NCBI GenBank assembly: GCA_026391835.1
Contig: JAPLDF010000034.1
Span: 62,001 to 126,000, forward strand
DNA: 64,000 nt
Direction: 5' to 3'
Source: Bacteroidota bacterium
GTDB lineage: Bacteria; Bacteroidota; Bacteroidia; Bacteroidales; FEN-979
This document shows, in pieces, positions 28,172-36,832 of this stretch. The stretch's first letter is position 1; each line of letters begins with the position of its first letter. The translations under genes were made by a program, and so were the position numbers. Under the pieces are notes generated by a model. That model saw nothing but the letters and a program-made list of their open reading frames with translations. It was not told the origin of the DNA and did not search any database.

Positions 28172-28254
28172 ACCACTTAAACACCAAGATCACCCAGAAA
28201 CACCCGCAAAAAACCAGTCCTTAGTGTATCTGCGTGTTCTAAGTGCCTTAGTGG
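28172..28254. repeat. Imperfect hairpin of CCACTAAGGCAC type
   Basis: Left arm 28172-28202 (CCACTTAAACACCAAGA...) and right arm 28226-28254 (...TCTAAGTGCCTTAGTGG) are imperfect inverted copies, in the gap between divergent asnS and the 28342 gene. The same sequence type recurs at 33297-33386, 39940-39966, 56708-56782 and 60297-60365. Confidence 0.8.
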
Positions 28255-28295
28255 TAATAGTTTTTCATTACTCCGACACATCCGGATTGCTTCCG

Positions 28296-28303
28296 TAACT
28301 TTG
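28296..28303 (+). promoter_or_regulatory. -7 element for the membrane protein gene
   Basis: TAACTTTG, a full TAnnTTTG match, 39 bp before the ATG at 28342. Confidence 0.5.
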
Positions 28304-28341
28304 TATCTTTCCCTGCGTCAAAGAAAACAATCTATACCACC

Positions 28342-28830
28342 ATGAAAAATCATTGCAACGAAAACATGCCTTCCTGGGCCCAGCGGACCGATGCCTGGGG
28401 CCGCAAGCATTGGGACAAGGCGAAGCCGTTAAAATCAAGGAACGGCGAATACATCAGTGCCATTATCTTCAACCTGGTATTTTTATGGATCGTCAACCAC
28501 ATTCCCGGCTGGAACCTTGGTTTTATCAAAGACAACTTCATGGTGGTGCTGTGGATCCTCAATGTCAATATTTTAGTACAAATCGGCGGAAATGCGCTGA
28601 TGCTCCTTTCGGGACTACCAACGATCCGGTACATAGTACAGATCATCATTGAATCAGCAAGTTTTGTGACTCAAATGGTGCTTTTTTATATTTATCCCTT
28701 TGATTTTTCACATTTCCACGGGTTGTTCTGGCTCGACTGGTTCCTTCCCATCGCCCTCATCATCGGTATGGTCGTGTCGGCAATTAAAGTCTTTTCGAAT
28801 CTCTGGAAATTGATTTTCCGGCGAAGCTGA
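28342..28830 (+). CDS. Integral membrane protein, unknown function
   Basis: A 162-residue protein. A basic N-terminal stretch of about 35 residues (AWGRKHWDKAKPLKSRNGEY) precedes four likely membrane helices (starting near FLWIVNHIPG, VVLWILNVNIL, ASFVTQMVLFYIY and WFLPIALIIGMVV). Not recognised as a named family. It ends 7 bp before the -7 element of the next gene and is probably its own short transcript. Confidence 0.75.
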   Translation: MKNHCNENMPSWAQRTDAWGRKHWDKAKPLKSRNGEYISAIIFNLVFLWIVNHIPGWNLGFIKDNFMVVLWILNVNILVQIGGNALMLLSGLPTIRYIVQIIIESASFVTQMVLFYIYPFDFSHFHGLFWLDWFLPIALIIGMVVSAIKVFSNLWKLIFRRS

Positions 28831-28836
28831 AATCAG

Positions 28837-28844
28837 TACCTTTG
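28837..28844 (+). promoter_or_regulatory. Promoter for DAHP synthase/chorismate mutase; predicted leaderless start
   Basis: TACCTTTG (full match) with TTG at 28810-28812, 24 bp upstream. Only six bases separate the element from the ATG at 28851, so transcription should begin at or within a few bases of the start codon. Confidence 0.55.
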
Positions 28845-28850
28845 CATTCC

Positions 28851-29945
28851 ATGACCGCTACACTAAACATCACACCTTTCGAAGAATGGTTGCCGGGTTC
28901 GGCACAGCCGATGATCATTGCCGGCCCATGCAGCGCCGAAACCGAAGAGCAGGTGATGGAGACGGCATTCGGCATTGCCTCGATCCCGCAGGTGAAGATC
29001 TTCAGGGCAGGCATCTGGAAACCCCGTACGCGCCCAGGGGCTTTTGAAGGAGTCGGAACAAAAGGGCTGCAGTGGCTGCAAAAGGTGAAGGAGCAAACCG
29101 GGTTGCTGGTGACGGTCGAAGTGGCCAATCCAAGACACGTACAGGAAGCACTTGATCACGGCATCGACATCCTATGGATCGGTGCCCGTACTGTCGTAAA
29201 TCCTTTCGCCGTGCAGGAAATCGCTGAAGCTATCGGTGACCGTGATGTCCCGGTACTGATCAAAAACCCGCTGAACCCCGACCTGACAACATGGATGGGT
29301 GCCATTGAGCGGCTGAACCGGGTGGGCCTGAAAAAACTGGTTGCAGTACATCGCGGATTTTCATTTTTCAACCGTACTCCCTATCGCAACGCCCCCATGT
29401 GGGAGATCCCCATCGAACTCAAACGGCTTCATCCGAACCTGCCCATTGTTGTCGACCCCAGCCATATTTGCGGAAACCGTGAACTGATCCCGGCCACGAT
29501 CCAGAAGGCGCTGGACCTGGAGATGAACGGGGTGATGATCGAAACACACATCAGTCCTTCAAAGGCCCTGACAGATAAAAACCAGCAGGTCACGCCGGCA
29601 CACCTGGAGGAAATCCTTTCCAGGCTTATCCTGCGAAGGGAAACAGGAAGCAGTGAACTTTCCTATAAACTTGAAGAGTTACGGTCGGAAATCGACAAAC
29701 TGGATGAAGAACTGATCGACATCCTTGCCCGGCGGATGAAGGTGGTCGAAGAAATAGGAATCTATAAAAAGGTAAACAAGGTCACCATTCTCCAGCTAAA
29801 AAGATGGAACCAGCTGAAACAGGACCGTATTGAAGCTGGCATCAAAATGGGGCTGAGCCGTGAATTCATCCTGAAATTGCTTGAATCGGTACACGAGGAG
29901 GGCATCAGGCGGCAGATAGAAGTCATGAACAGGGATGAACCCTGA
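28851..29945 (+). CDS. Bifunctional DAHP synthase/chorismate mutase (type II)
   Basis: A 364-residue fusion. Residues of about 1-265 are a KDO8P/DAHP-synthase barrel (IAGPCSAET, RAGIWKPRTRPGAF, VDPSHICGNR) that condenses phosphoenolpyruvate and erythrose 4-phosphate to start aromatic amino acid synthesis. About 270-360 is an AroQ chorismate mutase (LRSEIDKLDEELIDILARRM) that makes prephenate. The fusion allows feedback control of the first step by the branch enzyme and is common in Bacteroidota. I place the start at ATG 28851; TTG at 28842 is in-frame but is part of the promoter element. Confidence 0.93.
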   Translation: MTATLNITPFEEWLPGSAQPMIIAGPCSAETEEQVMETAFGIASIPQVKIFRAGIWKPRTRPGAFEGVGTKGLQWLQKVKEQTGLLVTVEVANPRHVQEALDHGIDILWIGARTVVNPFAVQEIAEAIGDRDVPVLIKNPLNPDLTTWMGAIERLNRVGLKKLVAVHRGFSFFNRTPYRNAPMWEIPIELKRLHPNLPIVVDPSHICGNRELIPATIQKALDLEMNGVMIETHISPSKALTDKNQQVTPAHLEEILSRLILRRETGSSELSYKLEELRSEIDKLDEELIDILARRMKVVEEIGIYKKVNKVTILQLKRWNQLKQDRIEAGIKMGLSREFILKLLESVHEEGIRRQIEVMNRDEP

Positions 29946-29951
29946 TACCGG

Positions 29952-30863
29952 TCACATCCATTTCTTCATCTTGAAATAGACGAACATTACCACGGCGATA
30001 CCAAGCATGATCCCCGAAACGATCACAAAGGAATAGGCATGGTCCTGGATCGGGAGTTTGATGTTCATGCCATACAGGCTGGCGATAAATGTAAGCGGCA
30101 GCAATACAGATGATACCAGGGTTAAAATTTTCATCACCTCGTTGGTTTTATTCACCTGCAGCGAATCAAAGGTCATCGAATAGCCTTTGATCAACTCCCC
30201 GTCATCCTCCACCATGTCCCAGATCTTCTGGTAGTAGTCCATGATGTTGCCCCAGTAATCTTCCATGTTTTCGGCAAACCCCTTGATCACCCCGCTTTGC
30301 AATTTATTAAACAAAACCATCTGCGGCTTGAACATGGTGTTCAGCAGGATGACATTCTTACGCGTCATTGATATCTTTTCAATGGTAGCCTCGGCTTTCC
30401 TGGAGAAGAGTGACCTTCCGCAATCATCCACATCCTTGTCCACCTTTTCGACAAGCCGTTGCGTGTCTTTCATCAGGTGATCGAGAATTTCATACAACAA
30501 GGCATCGCTGCTGCCAACCTCCATCCTCCCGGAGGCAGGCGATTTGACCTTTTCTCGGTTGAACAGGTCTTTGAGCATCCATTGCGACTTACCAATGCTG
30601 ATGAGGTAATCCTTGCCCCAGAAAAATTTTATTTCCCTGATTTCAACAAACTGCTCGGTGACGCCGAAATCAGGAAAATGGAGGATGATAAAATGGTAAT
30701 CGTCATAAATATCAATCTTTGGGCGGAGGTTCACCTCGGTGCGGCAATCTTCAAGGTCGAGCGGATGGAAATGGTAGCGCTCCTGCAACGCCAGAAGGTC
30801 ATCTTCGGTAGGCCGAACGATGTGCGACCACTTGAGGGTTCCGAATTTGATGGTTTCAATCAC
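29952..30863 (-). CDS. corA: CorA family magnesium transporter
   Basis: A 303-residue pentameric Mg(II)/Co(II) channel. A long cytoplasmic N-domain is followed by two C-terminal membrane helices; the signature YGMN (264-267) ends the first, with the usual acidic-to-neutral loop after it. Ends with a basic tail KMKKWM, as typical. It lies 6 bp after the carboxypeptidase gene on the same strand, so the two may be co-transcribed, without an evident functional link. Confidence 0.93.
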   Translation of the reverse strand: MIETIKFGTLKWSHIVRPTEDDLLALQERYHFHPLDLEDCRTEVNLRPKIDIYDDYHFIILHFPDFGVTEQFVEIREIKFFWGKDYLISIGKSQWMLKDLFNREKVKSPASGRMEVGSSDALLYEILDHLMKDTQRLVEKVDKDVDDCGRSLFSRKAEATIEKISMTRKNVILLNTMFKPQMVLFNKLQSGVIKGFAENMEDYWGNIMDYYQKIWDMVEDDGELIKGYSMTFDSLQVNKTNEVMKILTLVSSVLLPLTFIASLYGMNIKLPIQDHAYSFVIVSGIMLGIAVVMFVYFKMKKWM

Positions 30864-30869
30864 AGCAGT

Positions 30870-33275
30870 TTACATTGTAGGATGAGTGATGACTAGTTTT
30901 TTTACCTGGGTTGAGCCAAAGGTACCAATAATCCTGTAAAAATATAATCCTGCCGGGAGATCTTTCACGCTGAAAGAGATCCGCTCCAGGTAAGGCGAAA
31001 CGGGAAAGGTCGCCGCTTCGATGCCACGTGCGTCGGTCAGGACAAGGGTTGCGTTTGTATTGCCGGCAGCGGCCAGTTCGTAACGGATGGTAACCTGGCC
31101 TGTTGCAGGATTGGGGACCGGGTCAAACAATTTCACCTGTGCAGGCGATCCGGGCTCCAGGCCGACTTTTGTCATATCCACGACCGTCACGGTAACATCG
31201 TCAAAGTAAAATCCGTCGTAGTTGAGCCCTCCGTCGCTTTTCAACAGGAACTGCATCTTCATGGCCTGGCTGGCAAATGCAGTGGTGGTGATCTGTTCCT
31301 CGACCCATGAAGGCTGGTTGCCGTCGTACAGGGGTTGCCCGGCTGCTTCCAGGTAAAACCCCGTTTTGGTAAACCTTCCCTTCTGCGGCACCCAGGTCCC
31401 GTTGCTTCCCGACAGGTTAAACTGAACATAATCATATCCCTGTTCCGTTCTCCATTTTGCCCAGTAACTGATCACCGCAACGGGTGAATTTTGCAGGTCT
31501 AATCCGTTGATGGTGCTGACCGCGGCATTTGAATTATTGCTGTAATTGCCGGTGCGTGAATCGGTAATGGAGCCGGGTGCGGAGTGATACTGTGTTTCCG
31601 ACACACTCCATTTTGTGGATACCCAGTTGGCCATGGTGGATGCGCTGTCGCGGAAAATGACAAGCGGCGGGCCGAAATATTTTGTCACTGTATCGCGGAA
31701 GGTGTATGCTCCATTGTTAATCTCATAGACGAACCGGATTACATCGCCGGAAGTGACCCCTGGTTTCAGCAAATAGGCAATTGAATCGGGACAGGGCTGG
31801 AGTTGGACAGGATTCAGAAATGTCTTTGGTCCGCCGGTCGAAACAAACTGGCTCATGTCGAGGGGATGAAGTGAGACGGTATAATTGGCCGGGTTGTCCA
31901 TGCCATAGCGCATAAAATCAAACTTAAAATACCCCTGTCTGTCCGAAAGGATGACCGGCGACCGGTCGTGCGCCTCGGCATACCGAAGTGCGAAATGGGC
32001 AATCATCAGGTTGGAGAACACGTTCTCCTGCGAAAGGGGAATGATGCGGCTGGCAAAAGGCCAGAAACCATCTGAGTCTTTCCCGATCTCTGATGTAAAA
32101 CAGAGAACTTTGGGTTTAAGGAGCGTATCGCCATACTGCCAGTCAAGGGCATCACCATTGGTGTTGTATAAAATCTGGCCGGGCATGCCGCTCAGGTACC
32201 CGTTTTGCTTCGTCAGGTAAGAGGCATAGGTTACCTGCAGCGCACTGTCGGAGGTGATGGCTGTTTGCCAGCACCACGGGTACAGGGTATAATCACTGTA
32301 GGTGTGGTAATTCATTGACAGGCTTAAGGTAGTTGCTGCACAGAAATCACGGATGACCTGTGTTTCAGGTTCAGAAAAAGCGCTGGTTCCCCGGTAGGTC
32401 TCATCCGCAGGAAACGGAGAGGATCCTATGTTGTCGTACCCCCATTTGTAACTGAAATTGCGGTTCAGATCGACACCAATATCCCCGCTTCCGCTGACGC
32501 GCCGGTTTTTACGCCACTGGCCTCCCCCGCCCGGGGAGATGGCATGGTTAAACTCATACCCGTCGGGATTCGCCACCGGGATAAAACAGAGTTCGAGGTT
32601 GTCAACGAGGTATTTGACCTCATCGCTGGTGTTGTAATTTTCAAGGAGGTACCACATGAAAAAGATCAGCTGCTGCATGCCCATCGGTTCGCGTGCATGG
32701 ATCAGGGCGTTATACAGCACCTTGGGCTTGCCGGTAACCTGGTTCGGGGTATTTGAAATCCTGACATAATACACCGGCCTCCCTTCAATGGTATTGTTGT
32801 TCCCTGCCGCCATCTTAACAGAAATGAGGTTTGGATAGTGCAGCCGCATGCTGTCGAGCTCGTCAAGCACCTCCTGGAGATGAAGGAACCCGCCCATGGA
32901 GCCAAGGCGGAAATGCTGGGGAACGGTATAATCAGCCTGGTCAGGACTGGCGAATTCCTCCTTATGCCCGTTGATATACCCGACCTTGTACTGCATGGCC
33001 TCGTTACGGCCGGCAATATACCTGGTATAATCCGCATGCACGATTTCAATGCGAAAGCCGGCATCCCTGGCTTTTTTCAGTTCATCCGCGGATAACACGG
33101 TTGTCCAGGTGTCGTCTTTTCCATGAAAGCCATCTTCAACCGCCAATCCCAGCTTCGCCAGTTGCAGGAACCCCTGGGCCCCGGCATGGACCTTCACCTC
33201 CGAATAGGTCGGTGTTTGTGCGCTGATGTGCGCGGCTGTTGCAAGCAAAAATAAAATGAACAAGACATTTTTCAT
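30870..33275 (-). CDS. M14 zinc carboxypeptidase with T9SS sorting domain
   Basis: Starting at 33275 (MKNVLFILFLL...) gives 801 residues with a clean signal peptide ending ISAQ. The M14 domain has zinc ligands His193 and Glu196 (HAREPMG) and His324 (MNYHTYSDY), and catalytic Glu396 (FTSEIGKD). A jelly-roll domain (about 545-700) follows, and then a C-terminal T9SS type A module (PVPNPATGQVTIRY, LPAGLYFYRI). The enzyme should be secreted to digest proteins or peptides from the C-terminus. The in-frame ATG-like start at 33311 would add 12 residues before the signal peptide and is less likely. Confidence 0.93.
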   Translation of the reverse strand: MKNVLFILFLLATAAHISAQTPTYSEVKVHAGAQGFLQLAKLGLAVEDGFHGKDDTWTTVLSADELKKARDAGFRIEIVHADYTRYIAGRNEAMQYKVGYINGHKEEFASPDQADYTVPQHFRLGSMGGFLHLQEVLDELDSMRLHYPNLISVKMAAGNNNTIEGRPVYYVRISNTPNQVTGKPKVLYNALIHAREPMGMQQLIFFMWYLLENYNTSDEVKYLVDNLELCFIPVANPDGYEFNHAISPGGGGQWRKNRRVSGSGDIGVDLNRNFSYKWGYDNIGSSPFPADETYRGTSAFSEPETQVIRDFCAATTLSLSMNYHTYSDYTLYPWCWQTAITSDSALQVTYASYLTKQNGYLSGMPGQILYNTNGDALDWQYGDTLLKPKVLCFTSEIGKDSDGFWPFASRIIPLSQENVFSNLMIAHFALRYAEAHDRSPVILSDRQGYFKFDFMRYGMDNPANYTVSLHPLDMSQFVSTGGPKTFLNPVQLQPCPDSIAYLLKPGVTSGDVIRFVYEINNGAYTFRDTVTKYFGPPLVIFRDSASTMANWVSTKWSVSETQYHSAPGSITDSRTGNYSNNSNAAVSTINGLDLQNSPVAVISYWAKWRTEQGYDYVQFNLSGSNGTWVPQKGRFTKTGFYLEAAGQPLYDGNQPSWVEEQITTTAFASQAMKMQFLLKSDGGLNYDGFYFDDVTVTVVDMTKVGLEPGSPAQVKLFDPVPNPATGQVTIRYELAAAGNTNATLVLTDARGIEAATFPVSPYLERISFSVKDLPAGLYFYRIIGTFGSTQVKKLVITHPTM

Positions 33276-33296
33276 CAGGGTTGATTTTAAATTTTT

Positions 33297-33386
33297 GCCA
33301 CTATGACACAAACGCTCAAAGATTCACCAGGAATATTTTCCTTATTATTTTCTTTGTGGTCCTTTGTGTCCCGGTGCCTTTGTGGC
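33297..33386. repeat. Imperfect hairpin, CCACAAAGGCACC type, running into gldD
   Basis: Left arm 33297-33332 and right arm 33351-33386 are imperfect inverted copies (GCCAC... / ...TTTGTGGC) of the same unit type as at 28172 and 60297. The right arm covers the last codons of gldD. Confidence 0.78.
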
Positions 33387-33959
33387 TTTATTTTTCCAAC
33401 GGAACGTACTGATCATGTGCTCCATATCGGATTTTAAAAAATCAATGACCGGAGCAAGTGAATCGTTGTTGGGGACATGGTTGAAATAGAGCGCTCCCCT
33501 CACAAATTCCGTGATGCTGTCGGTCAGGTAGAACTGGTATGGAGAAGCGGCATCGGCACCCCTTATATCGTACACCAGCCCGAACACCCTGTTGGCGGGA
33601 TCAATAAATTCGCGCTGGCTGATTGCATTTGCCTTCGGAATATGCTTGTTGACCAGGGTGCGTGCATCATCCAGGTATTTTTCCAGGTTGCCATTGACGA
33701 CCTTATAGCTGAAGTGGAGGGTGGCATTGAACGGTTTATACCTGATATTAATCCAGTAGGGCTCGGCCATTTTGCTGCTGTCCGCAGAAATTTCAGCATA
33801 ACCGGGATATTCAAATGTAAATGGGAAGGTAGTATCAAAAACCCTGTAAGAGCGTTCGGGCAGGTCGATGCGAAAATAGCCCCTCGGTTTCGGGGTGTAA
33901 CTGTCCGTACAGGAAGCAATCAGCAGGAAGGAAAAACAGGTAAATGCGATCAGTCTCAT
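33345..33959 (-). CDS. gldD: Gliding motility lipoprotein GldD
   Basis: A 204-residue lipoprotein (lipobox IASC, Cys17) recognised by the family start YTPKPRGYFRIDLPER and by the pattern FEYPGYAEI, PYWINIRY and REF...VFGLVYDI. GldD is needed for gliding in Flavobacterium and is linked to T9SS function, fitting the T9SS cargo genes here. The start at 33959 puts the signal peptide at the N-terminus; an upstream in-frame start at 34007 lies in a repeat. The last 14 or so residues (KATKAPGHKGPQRK) are encoded by a hairpin repeat arm. The usual neighbour gldE is absent; ssb is present. Confidence 0.92.
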   Translation of the reverse strand: MRLIAFTCFSFLLIASCTDSYTPKPRGYFRIDLPERSYRVFDTTFPFTFEYPGYAEISADSSKMAEPYWINIRYKPFNATLHFSYKVVNGNLEKYLDDARTLVNKHIPKANAISQREFIDPANRVFGLVYDIRGADAASPYQFYLTDSITEFVRGALYFNHVPNNDSLAPVIDFLKSDMEHMISTFRWKNKATKAPGHKGPQRK

Positions 33960-33965
33960 AAGGAA

Positions 33966-34018
33966 ATAGCGAAACAGCGAAATGGTGAAACAGCGAAATT
34001 TCGCCATTTCACCATTTC
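33966..34018. repeat. Hairpin of GCGAAATGGTGAAACA-type units between ssb and gldD
   Basis: Units such as GCGAAACA, GCGAAATG and GTGAAACA on the left are matched by TTTCGCCATTTCACCATTTCG on the right, forming an inverted repeat with a tiny loop. It fills the ssb-gldD gap and keeps the frame open upstream of gldD. Confidence 0.85.
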
Positions 34019-34026
34019 GTTATTTA

Positions 34027-34458
34027 TTAAAACGGAAGATCATCATCGGGGGTGTTCGCCACCGAAATATCCTCTTTTGAAGTTTCACCGGTTTGCGGGG
34101 CACCGTTTCCTTCTTCCCTTCGTGGCCCGCCACCCAGCATCTGCATGGAATCGCCCAGGATTTCGTAGATGAACTTTTTCTGTCCTTCCTTGTCTTCGTA
34201 TTCACGTTTGCGAATACGTCCCTCTACGTAAATTGTGCTGCCTTTTTTGAGAAAACGCTCGGCCACATCGGCAAGGCCACGCCACATCACGATGTTGTGC
34301 CATTCGGTATGTGTTGTTTTTTCGCCGTCTTTGCCTTTGTATGCTTCGGTTGTGGCAAGCGTGAAAGCAGCTTTTTTTACGCCGTTTTCAAAATTCTGAA
34401 CTTCCGGATCCCGTCCCAGATTCCCGATCAAAATTACCTTGTTAACTCCAGTTGCCAT
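34027..34458 (-). CDS. ssb: Single-stranded DNA-binding protein
   Basis: A 143-residue SSB: OB fold in about the first 105 residues (VNKVILIGNLGRDPEV, FTLATTEAYK, WHNIVMWRGLADVAE), a short linker rich in Gly/Glu, and the acidic tip DDDLPF that recruits repair and replication partners. Coats ssDNA in replication and repair. First gene of an ssb-gldD unit, with a full -7 element upstream. Confidence 0.96.
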   Translation of the reverse strand: MATGVNKVILIGNLGRDPEVQNFENGVKKAAFTLATTEAYKGKDGEKTTHTEWHNIVMWRGLADVAERFLKKGSTIYVEGRIRKREYEDKEGQKKFIYEILGDSMQMLGGGPRREEGNGAPQTGETSKEDISVANTPDDDLPF

Positions 34459-34490
34459 GATGAATTAATTTAAGTTAATAACTCCGTGAA

Positions 34491-34498
34491 CAAAAGTA
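34491..34498 (-). promoter_or_regulatory. -7 element for ssb-gldD
   Basis: Minus strand TACTTTTG, a full TAnnTTTG match, 33 bp before the ssb ATG at 34458. Confidence 0.55.
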
Positions 34499-34674
34499 CT
34501 CATTTTATATGCTTAATCGGGTTTGGGGGCAAAAGGTAATACGTAAAAAGGAAATTTTTTTTATTTTTCTGAATAATATTCTCAAATTTGCATGAACCAT
34601 CTCCTTGTCCCGGACTGTTTATCGACATCGTTTTTACGCATATACATCTATATAACAAACGTTTACATTAAAAA

Positions 34675-36816
34675 ATGAGCCAAACCACCCGTACCATTGC
34701 CGGAGTCCTATTTTTATTTCTTTCAATAGCTGCCATTTCCTTTATCCGGATCAACCCAACTTCATCGACCCCGACGAGGTCGACTGAGTCGCGTACGGCA
34801 GGCATCATGGAAGGCGTGGTACAGGGCATCATCATTACCCAGGAACTCACCTCCATCAAGGATTACTGGAGTGCAGTGGAACTTGTATTTACACATTCCG
34901 GCAGGAGCAATTCCAACGAGAATACCATTTTACTGCTCGATGCCGGTTACAAGACACTCTTTAAGGAGAGTTTTTCTTCAGGCAATGTCAAAGACGGCGC
35001 GTTAACCACATTCCGGTTCGATAAATCCATTTTTATCGGAAAGGGAAACAAGGTGCTTCTATGCCTGTTTTCGAACGATGGAACCCCGACAAATGCGATT
35101 TCGCCCCTGCTGAACCAGACTGACTCACTCGGCCCGCTGCATATATCAAAAGTTAACGGGAGCGACCTGGTCAATTCTGTCAAAAACAAGGTAAGGAGAT
35201 ACCGGGGCAGCCTCATGCTCAGAACCTATGAAACCGACAGCAGCCAGTTCTGGCTGATGAAGGGATTTCTCTATTTCATCGGGCTTGTCATAGCAACTGT
35301 TATCATCTTTTTTGCTCAAATCAGGTCTCTCCTGGCCAGGACCAGGATCGTCCCGGAATGGATTTTTCTTTTCATCGCCCTCCCGGCAGCAACAATATTT
35401 GCCTTTATCACACCTCCATTGCAGGTTCCCGACGAGGGGAGCCATTTTTCAAGGGCCTACGAGATTGCAGAGTTCAACTTTTTCAACAAGGATCAGACAG
35501 GGCCTGCATCGATGACCAGGCTCGACTCGGCTTTCGGGCACCTGCACTTTTTGGCCGGTGAAAAAACAAGCCTGGCCGATATTAAAAAGCACATCGGCGT
35601 TAAGCTAGAACCGGCATTAAGAGTCCCCATCTCGCCACCGGCCTACACACTCCCCTATTTACCCCAGGCCCTCGGGATTTTTATCGGCAGGGTGACCGAT
35701 TCTTCTCCCCTGGCCCTGATGTACCTGGGAAGAATTTTCAACCTGCTCATTTCCATTCTCATCATGTTTTTTGCCATCAGGATCATCCCGCAATTCAAAT
35801 GGATTTTCCTCCTTCTCGCCCTGATGCCAAAAACGCTGTTCCTGTTCGGATCCCTTTCGTACGACAGCCTCACCATCAGTCTCTCGTTTTTTACCACTGC
35901 TGTCTTCTTCTATTATGCCTTTGCCTGTGAACGAAACATCCGGATAAAAGACCTTGCCGTAATGGCCTTCCTGGTTTTGCTGCTGCTCTTTTGCAAACCG
36001 CCCTATTTTATCCTGGCGCTGCTGTTCTTTTTCATCCCTCCCAAAAAATTCGGATACCTCTATAAATACATCCTTATTTCAATCGGGGTGGTTGTCATTC
36101 TCCTGGTCGTCCTGAAAGGAGGCCCGATCGCACTCAACTACTTTTCCGGACCGGATGCAGCCCAGCAGGTCAATGCGGCAACCCCGGCCGATTCAACTAT
36201 AAAACTGCCCGTCATCAGGCCCGACGACCAGATAAAACTCATCAAAAGTGATATCCCTGCATATTTCAAACTCATTCTCAGGAGCGGGTTTGACTATTAC
36301 CGGGCCTACATCCTGAAAAGTTTTGTCGGCGTGCTGGGATGGATCGATGTTGAACTGCCCGACCTGCTTACCTACACCTACCTCCTGCTGATCTTGTTTT
36401 CGGCGCTGGCTCTTTCCGGCGATAATGTCAAACTCGGGCTGACAAAAAAGACGCTGCTGCTCATCCTGCTGGCAATCACCTTTGTGATTGTTGAAACCGC
36501 CATGTACGTATATGCGACGCGCCCCGGCAGGGACAGGGTATTCGGTGTGCAGGGACGGTATTTTATTCCCATGGCACCGCTCTTTTTCATGCTGTTCTAC
36601 AACCGGTACCTCAATCCGATGCTTAACCTGCTGTTCAGCATGCGCCGGGCCGAGTACAACAAGGCAAAACCCAAGGTGAAACCTGTCATCTACCAGGAAA
36701 TCCTGGTAAAAGAGCAGCTTTTCGACAAGTCATTGTACCTTTTACTGACCTGTTTCACTTTGTTTACGCTGCTTTATTCAATTTACATGACGTTGATACG
36801 ATATTATAATATCTGA
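34675..36816 (+). CDS. DUF2142-family polytopic membrane protein
   Basis: A 713-residue protein. After one N-terminal membrane helix comes a 170-residue soluble region, then about eleven helices. The motif VPDEGSHFSRAYEIAEF (about 251-267) is the acidic loop signature of DUF2142, a GT-C-like family seen in polysaccharide and teichoic acid loci. It may transfer sugars from lipid carriers (inference from fold class). The glycosyltransferase at 36833 starts 16 bp downstream and is likely in the same operon. Confidence 0.85.
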   Translation: MSQTTRTIAGVLFLFLSIAAISFIRINPTSSTPTRSTESRTAGIMEGVVQGIIITQELTSIKDYWSAVELVFTHSGRSNSNENTILLLDAGYKTLFKESFSSGNVKDGALTTFRFDKSIFIGKGNKVLLCLFSNDGTPTNAISPLLNQTDSLGPLHISKVNGSDLVNSVKNKVRRYRGSLMLRTYETDSSQFWLMKGFLYFIGLVIATVIIFFAQIRSLLARTRIVPEWIFLFIALPAATIFAFITPPLQVPDEGSHFSRAYEIAEFNFFNKDQTGPASMTRLDSAFGHLHFLAGEKTSLADIKKHIGVKLEPALRVPISPPAYTLPYLPQALGIFIGRVTDSSPLALMYLGRIFNLLISILIMFFAIRIIPQFKWIFLLLALMPKTLFLFGSLSYDSLTISLSFFTTAVFFYYAFACERNIRIKDLAVMAFLVLLLLFCKPPYFILALLFFFIPPKKFGYLYKYILISIGVVVILLVVLKGGPIALNYFSGPDAAQQVNAATPADSTIKLPVIRPDDQIKLIKSDIPAYFKLILRSGFDYYRAYILKSFVGVLGWIDVELPDLLTYTYLLLILFSALALSGDNVKLGLTKKTLLLILLAITFVIVETAMYVYATRPGRDRVFGVQGRYFIPMAPLFFMLFYNRYLNPMLNLLFSMRRAEYNKAKPKVKPVIYQEILVKEQLFDKSLYLLLTCFTLFTLLYSIYMTLIRYYNI

Positions 36817-36832
36817 CCTCAATTATAAACAA

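Noticed and set aside
33477-34172. 231-codon plus-strand frame opposite gldD and ssb
   Set aside because: Runs across two conserved minus-strand genes and through the repeat between them; a chance frame.
34459-34674. Possible small gene or RNA between ssb and the DUF2142 gene
   Set aside because: The gap is AT-rich and holds the ssb promoter; no ORF of note, hairpin or tRNA could be supported.
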